From: Pirellula staleyi DSM 6068
Lineage (GTDB): Bacteria; Planctomycetota; Planctomycetia; Pirellulales; Pirellulaceae
Direction of reading: 5' to 3'
NCBI GenBank assembly: GCA_945900945.1
Contig: CAMDKL010000004.1
Span: 1 to 64,000 of the forward strand
Length of the DNA stretch: 64,000 nucleotides
Positions 62,201 to 64,000 of the stretch are shown in pieces. Each line of letters opens with the position of its first letter. Position 1 is the first letter of the stretch. Position numbers and translations under genes: made by a program. The notes below the pieces were generated by a model. The model saw only the letters and a list, made by a program, of their open reading frames with translations. It did no database searches and was not told the DNA's origin.

Positions 62201-63292
62201 TTACAACCAGCGACGGCGTCGAAAATAGATTAGTAAACCGAACGCAACCAGTCCCATTAATGACAACGAGAACGGATATCCGAAATACCAATTCAATTCT
62301 GGCATATTCCAGGGTGACGAAGTTTCGAAATTCATTCCGTACACGCCGGCAATAAACGAAAGCGGTATAAAGATCGTCGAAATAATCGTTAGTACTTTCA
62401 TGACTTCGTTCATGCTATTGCTGACACTGGAGAGATAAAAGTCTCGCATGTCGGACGTCAATTCACGATAGGTATCCACTGCATCAACGACTTGGACCAC
62501 GTGATCGTAACAATCCCTCAAATGAATTCGAGTGTCTGGGCTAATATGCGGTAACGTATCGCGAATCAATTCATTGACCATTTCTCGGTGGGGACGAATC
62601 GCTCTTCGCAACGCGAGTAGTTGCCCTCGCAAATGATGGATTTTGTGCATTTGCGATGGGTGCAATCCGTCGATAATTTCGGCCTCGATTGTCTCTACTT
62701 GTTCCGCCAAGCGTTCCATAACTGGGAAATAGCTGTCGATTACGGCGTCGAGCAACGCATACAAAAGGTAGTCGACGCCGGAATCGCAAATTCTGCCGCG
62801 ATGGGTTCGAATGCGTTGTCTCAGAGGCTCCCAGCAATCGCCCGGCCGTTCTTGAAAGGACAGCAACACTTGTTTCGTGAGGAAAAACGACAACTGTTCT
62901 GTTTGCAGCGCGTCCTCGCCATCCACCATGCGCGACACAATAAAAATAGAATCGCTGAACTCATCTACTTTGGCACGCTGATGGACATTGACCACGTCCT
63001 CCATCGCTAGCGGATGCAGTTGCAAAAGTTGAGCAATCGCTGCGAGATTTTCCTGGCTGCCAAGTCCGATGACGTCGATCCATACGCTTCGGTAAGCGAC
63101 CAACATTGCTCGAATTTCAGCGATGTCCTTAACCTCTCGTTCATGGAACTCGGACCCACCAAACGCCATGACACGAATGCTCGTGGGATTTGCATTCGGA
63201 TCCACAATCATTGACCCCGGAGCGGTACCAGGCCGAAAACGACGACGTAGATTTTGAGACCTGGAAGTCTTGGTTTGCTTTCGTGCCATCAT
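62201..63292 (-). CDS. corA: CorA-type magnesium/cobalt transporter
   Basis: CorA is a pentameric inner-membrane channel for Mg2+ (and Co2+). The sequence shows the large N-terminal cytoplasmic domain (WIDVIGLGSQENLAAIAQLL, HPLAMEDVVNVHQRAKVDEF) and the long stalk helix (RLAEQVETIEAEIIDGLHPSQ). Two C-terminal transmembrane helices surround the signature YGMNFE, and the C-terminus is strongly basic (YFRRRRWL). The upstream part of the frame up to 63379 is Lys/Gln-rich and probably not translated; ATG 63292 or 63289 has AAGG a few bases upstream and is used here (about 363 residues). The full set of motifs is present. It is convergent with dapA, with 12 bp between the two stops. Confidence 0.93.
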   Translation of the reverse strand: MMARKQTKTSRSQNLRRRFRPGTAPGSMIVDPNANPTSIRVMAFGGSEFHEREVKDIAEIRAMLVAYRSVWIDVIGLGSQENLAAIAQLLQLHPLAMEDVVNVHQRAKVDEFSDSIFIVSRMVDGEDALQTEQLSFFLTKQVLLSFQERPGDCWEPLRQRIRTHRGRICDSGVDYLLYALLDAVIDSYFPVMERLAEQVETIEAEIIDGLHPSQMHKIHHLRGQLLALRRAIRPHREMVNELIRDTLPHISPDTRIHLRDCYDHVVQVVDAVDTYRELTSDMRDFYLSSVSNSMNEVMKVLTIISTIFIPLSFIAGVYGMNFETSSPWNMPELNWYFGYPFSLSLMGLVAFGLLIYFRRRRWL

Positions 63293-63564
63293 GCCTTTTC
63301 GGGGTGAAGCCTGACTTTGCTTTTGAATCAAAAAACTATCTTCCATAGTCGCGAAGCACGAAGGAACATGTGTTCGCATTCAATGTGAGGACTTTTTCAA
63401 GTTGGAAATCCCCCGTCAATGCTTTTTACCAGAAAGTAAGCCTCTTCCCCAGGCGTCCTAGCGCGGCAATTCATGCCCTATCGCAATCCGCCGCTTCAAG
63501 CGGTAAATCGACAAATAGGTGAGGTGTTTGGCATGTAAAAAGGTGGAGTCGTTCCAGTTGCAAC

Positions 63565-63618
63565 GGTGGTTCCGGTGGTTCCGGTGGTTCCGGTGGTTCC
63601 GGTGGTTCCGGTGGTTCA
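63565..63618. repeat. 9-bp tandem repeat (GGTGGTTCC) upstream of an exported giant-protein gene
   Basis: Five perfect and one imperfect copy of the 9-bp unit run from 63565 to 63618. On either strand the unit would code for low-complexity Gly/Ser/Pro/Glu-type tripeptides, but no convincing gene covers it. It lies in the ~450-bp gap between corA and the truncated gene at 63745. Confidence 0.85.
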
Positions 63619-63744
63619 CGACTCTTGGGTGGGCTGGCCGAGCGATCTGACATATCGCGATGCCTCCAATTTGCCCAAGGTCCCTTTTCGAACTAGCTTT
63701 CCCGATGTACCGACTCTTATCAGCACCATCGAGGTTTTGCACCT

Positions 63745-64000
63745 ATGCATTTTCGATCCGAACGCGCGCTCAAAAAGCAGAACTCCAACCGCAAGACCAC
63801 CCAACTCGGGATCGAACAACTCGAATCTCGATTAATGAACTCGATCGATAGCCTGACGTCCAATCTACAACTGCTCAGTTCGCCCGGGTTGTTTGGAACA
63901 ACTCAGATTGTTTCGAATACACCGCCATCCGTCGCGAGCCCTTTGAGACTGAGCGGCGGAACGCAAGTTTCTGGTCGAACCGCTTCTCTGACGCTATTGG
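63745..64000 (+). CDS. Planctomycete exported giant protein, 3' end outside the window
   Basis: From the ATG at 63745 the frame is open to the window edge (85 codons). Residues ~15-32 read NRKTTQLGIEQLESRLMNS, which matches the 'QLExLExRxLxS'-type (LEPR-like) N-terminal signature of very large exported planctomycete proteins. A hydrophilic, Ser/Thr-rich region follows, with LFGTTQIVSNTPPSVASPLR and LSGGTQVSGRTASLTLLG. The body of the protein lies outside, so domains such as cadherin, dockerin or Calx-beta cannot be checked. A tandem repeat is found about 125 bp upstream. The start and signature are convincing; the function is unknown. Confidence 0.7.
   Translation, partial: MHFRSERALKKQNSNRKTTQLGIEQLESRLMNSIDSLTSNLQLLSSPGLFGTTQIVSNTPPSVASPLRLSGGTQVSGRTASLTLL

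Noticed and set aside
63565-63618. Tandem repeat considered as a CRISPR array
   Set aside because: The unit is 9 bp without spacers, and no cas genes are present.
63471-63742. Minus-strand frames with NHR or EPP tripeptide repeats
   Set aside because: They are translations of the 9-bp tandem repeat; no start context and no second domain support a gene.

Overview
The window looks like a stretch of a Planctomycetota chromosome, most likely from the Pirellulales/Pirellulaceae; the genus cannot be fixed by eye. The evidence is a set of protein families that is close to diagnostic for that group. There is a DUF1501 Tat-exported protein, a DUF1549/DUF1553 protein with planctomycete-type cytochrome motifs, a DUF1587/1592/1588/1585 protein paired with a DUF1552 protein, and a cytochrome-WD40-coiled-coil protein. 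There are also four secreted PQQ-type beta-propellers, an FG-GAP/VCBS protein, and a truncated gene at the right edge that starts with the LExLExR...-type N-terminus of giant planctomycetal exported proteins. Base composition looks balanced and even, and genes lie on both strands in short operons. I recognise no rRNA, tRNA, CRISPR array, transposase or phage gene.

Layout. 0-2 kb (minus): an exported thioredoxin with YHS-like repeats and a truncated secreted protein. 2.4-8.4 kb (plus): rho, rnpA, a thiolase, a DHDPS/NAL-family aldolase and a secreted FG-GAP protein, tightly packed. 8.9-14.6 kb (minus): a FadL-type outer-membrane channel, a secreted propeller, a large secreted protein of unknown function and a HEAT-repeat lipoprotein. 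14.8-16.9 kb (plus): another propeller and a coiled-coil lipoprotein. 17-26 kb (minus): a four-gene 'planctomycete cytochrome' operon (DUF1501, PPC-domain, DUF1549/1553, cytochrome-WD40). 26.3-31.4 kb (plus): an MFS exporter, then the second planctomycete cytochrome pair (DUF1587/1592 and DUF1552).

31.7-35.4 kb (minus): an aldehyde dehydrogenase homologue, an adenylating enzyme without its usual C-terminal domain, and an alpha/beta hydrolase, next to a frameshifted secreted-protein gene. 36-43 kb: a coiled-coil membrane protein, a propeller, a UvrA-family ATPase and a small membrane protein. 43.4-47.5 kb (minus): a molybdate-type ABC transporter operon whose binding protein is a tandem fusion of two solute-binding domains. 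47.6-53.7 kb (minus): a 1316-residue secreted protein (methyltransferase-like fold, propeller, LamG), a PIG-L deacetylase and CobL. 54-58.4 kb: an MBL-fold hydrolase, a conserved hypothetical gene, proS and a membrane-anchored gene. 58.3-60.1 kb: nagB-nagA. 60.2-62.2 kb: a zinc-ribbon gene with a good promoter, a Fur-family regulator and dapA. 62.2-64 kb: corA, a 9-bp tandem repeat and the truncated exported giant protein.

The most unusual items are four. First, a dispersed palindromic intergenic repeat is present in four copies between 47.5 and 57.6 kb, and one copy supplies the stop codon of cobL. Second, the adenylating enzyme/ALDH pair looks like a two-component carboxylic acid reductase. 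Third, the tandem solute-binding protein serves a single permease. Fourth, the 1316-residue protein has a methyltransferase-like fold on an exported propeller. No complete, clearly unprecedented system was proven from sequence alone.
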